This document shows, piece after piece, positions 5,879 through 5,979 of a stretch of 5,979 bases of DNA. The translations under genes and the position numbers were made by a program. Within the stretch, counting starts at the first letter, position 1, and every line of letters starts with the position of its first letter. The notes under the pieces were generated by a model. The model did no database searches, had not been told where the DNA came from, and saw only the letters and a list, made by a program, of their open reading frames with translations. The stretch covers positions 1-5,979 of the forward strand of contig NZ_JAGLBG010000110.1 in assembly GCF_018260405.1 (NCBI RefSeq). The letters run 5' to 3'. The stretch is from Deinococcus sp. GTDB taxonomy: Bacteria; Deinococcota; Deinococci; Deinococcales; Deinococcaceae.

Positions 5879-5979
5879 GCGCGGCTCAACTTCTCCAGCA
5901 CCGCCACAACCGTATTGCGCAGCATTGGCACCTTGAACGCGTTTTCCTTGCCCGGTTTCGCGGCGGCCAGTTCGGCCTC
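5875..5979 (-). CDS. FAD-binding subunit of the molybdenum hydroxylase (C-terminal 34 residues; continues beyond right edge)
   Basis: An open frame enters from the right edge and ends in TGA at 5875-5877, overlapping the next gene's ATG by 4 bp. The 34 visible residues end in ENAFKVPMLRNTVVAVLEKL. This resembles the C-terminus of medium FAD-binding subunits of the xanthine dehydrogenase / CO dehydrogenase family, where an N-A-(F/Y)-K-V-P motif precedes a final helix. The position directly upstream of a molybdopterin subunit is the usual one for this subunit (compare YagS before YagR). Its role would be to pass electrons from the 2Fe-2S subunit to the final acceptor. The FAD-binding motifs lie outside the window, so the call rests on a short tail plus context. 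Confidence 0.7.
   Translation of the reverse strand, partial: EAELAAAKPGKENAFKVPMLRNTVVAVLEKLSRA

Overview
The window looks like a high-GC bacterial chromosome segment, most plausibly from a Deinococcus-type organism. That assignment is an inference from GC-rich codon use, an apparent leaderless promoter directly abutting a start codon, and the gene families present. No rRNA, tRNA, CRISPR or insertion sequence was seen.

Layout, left to right. (1) 1-272, minus strand: the N-terminal 90 residues of a NadM-type nicotinamide-nucleotide adenylyltransferase, which runs off the left edge. (2) 273-483: a 211-bp divergent intergenic region with a TATAGT -10-like box 7 nt before the next gene's ATG, and a weaker TATGAT box in front of the adenylyltransferase. 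(3) 484-1551, plus strand: a complete PP2C-family serine/threonine phosphatase with a C-terminal two-helix membrane hairpin. (4) 1552-1563: a 12-bp convergent junction spanned by an 8-bp inverted repeat that may act as a terminator. (5) 1564-5979, minus strand: the 3' part of an operon for a molybdenum hydroxylase of the xanthine dehydrogenase / aldehyde oxidase family. Read in the direction of transcription (right to left), it holds the C-terminus of a FAD-binding subunit (5875-5979, partial), a molybdopterin-binding catalytic subunit (3701-5878, overlapping it by ATGA), and a second paralogous catalytic subunit (1564-3666) after a 34-bp gap.

How the parts work together. Enzymes of this family pass electrons from a Mo-pterin catalytic subunit through a 2Fe-2S subunit and a FAD subunit. 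The gene order visible here (FAD, Mo, Mo), with an iron-sulfur subunit expected further right outside the window, resembles PaoABC/YagTSR-type aldehyde oxidoreductases. The unusual point is that two full-length, apparently intact catalytic subunits lie in tandem behind one FAD subunit. This suggests either two interchangeable catalytic subunits with different substrates that share one electron-transfer module, or a complex containing both. The paralogues share a 55-bp perfectly identical block near their 3' ends, which hints at gene conversion, and the upstream copy carries a Lys/His/Thr-rich 15-bp tandem repeat at its N-terminus. The adenylyltransferase and the phosphatase are probably separate transcription units with no evident functional link to the hydroxylase.
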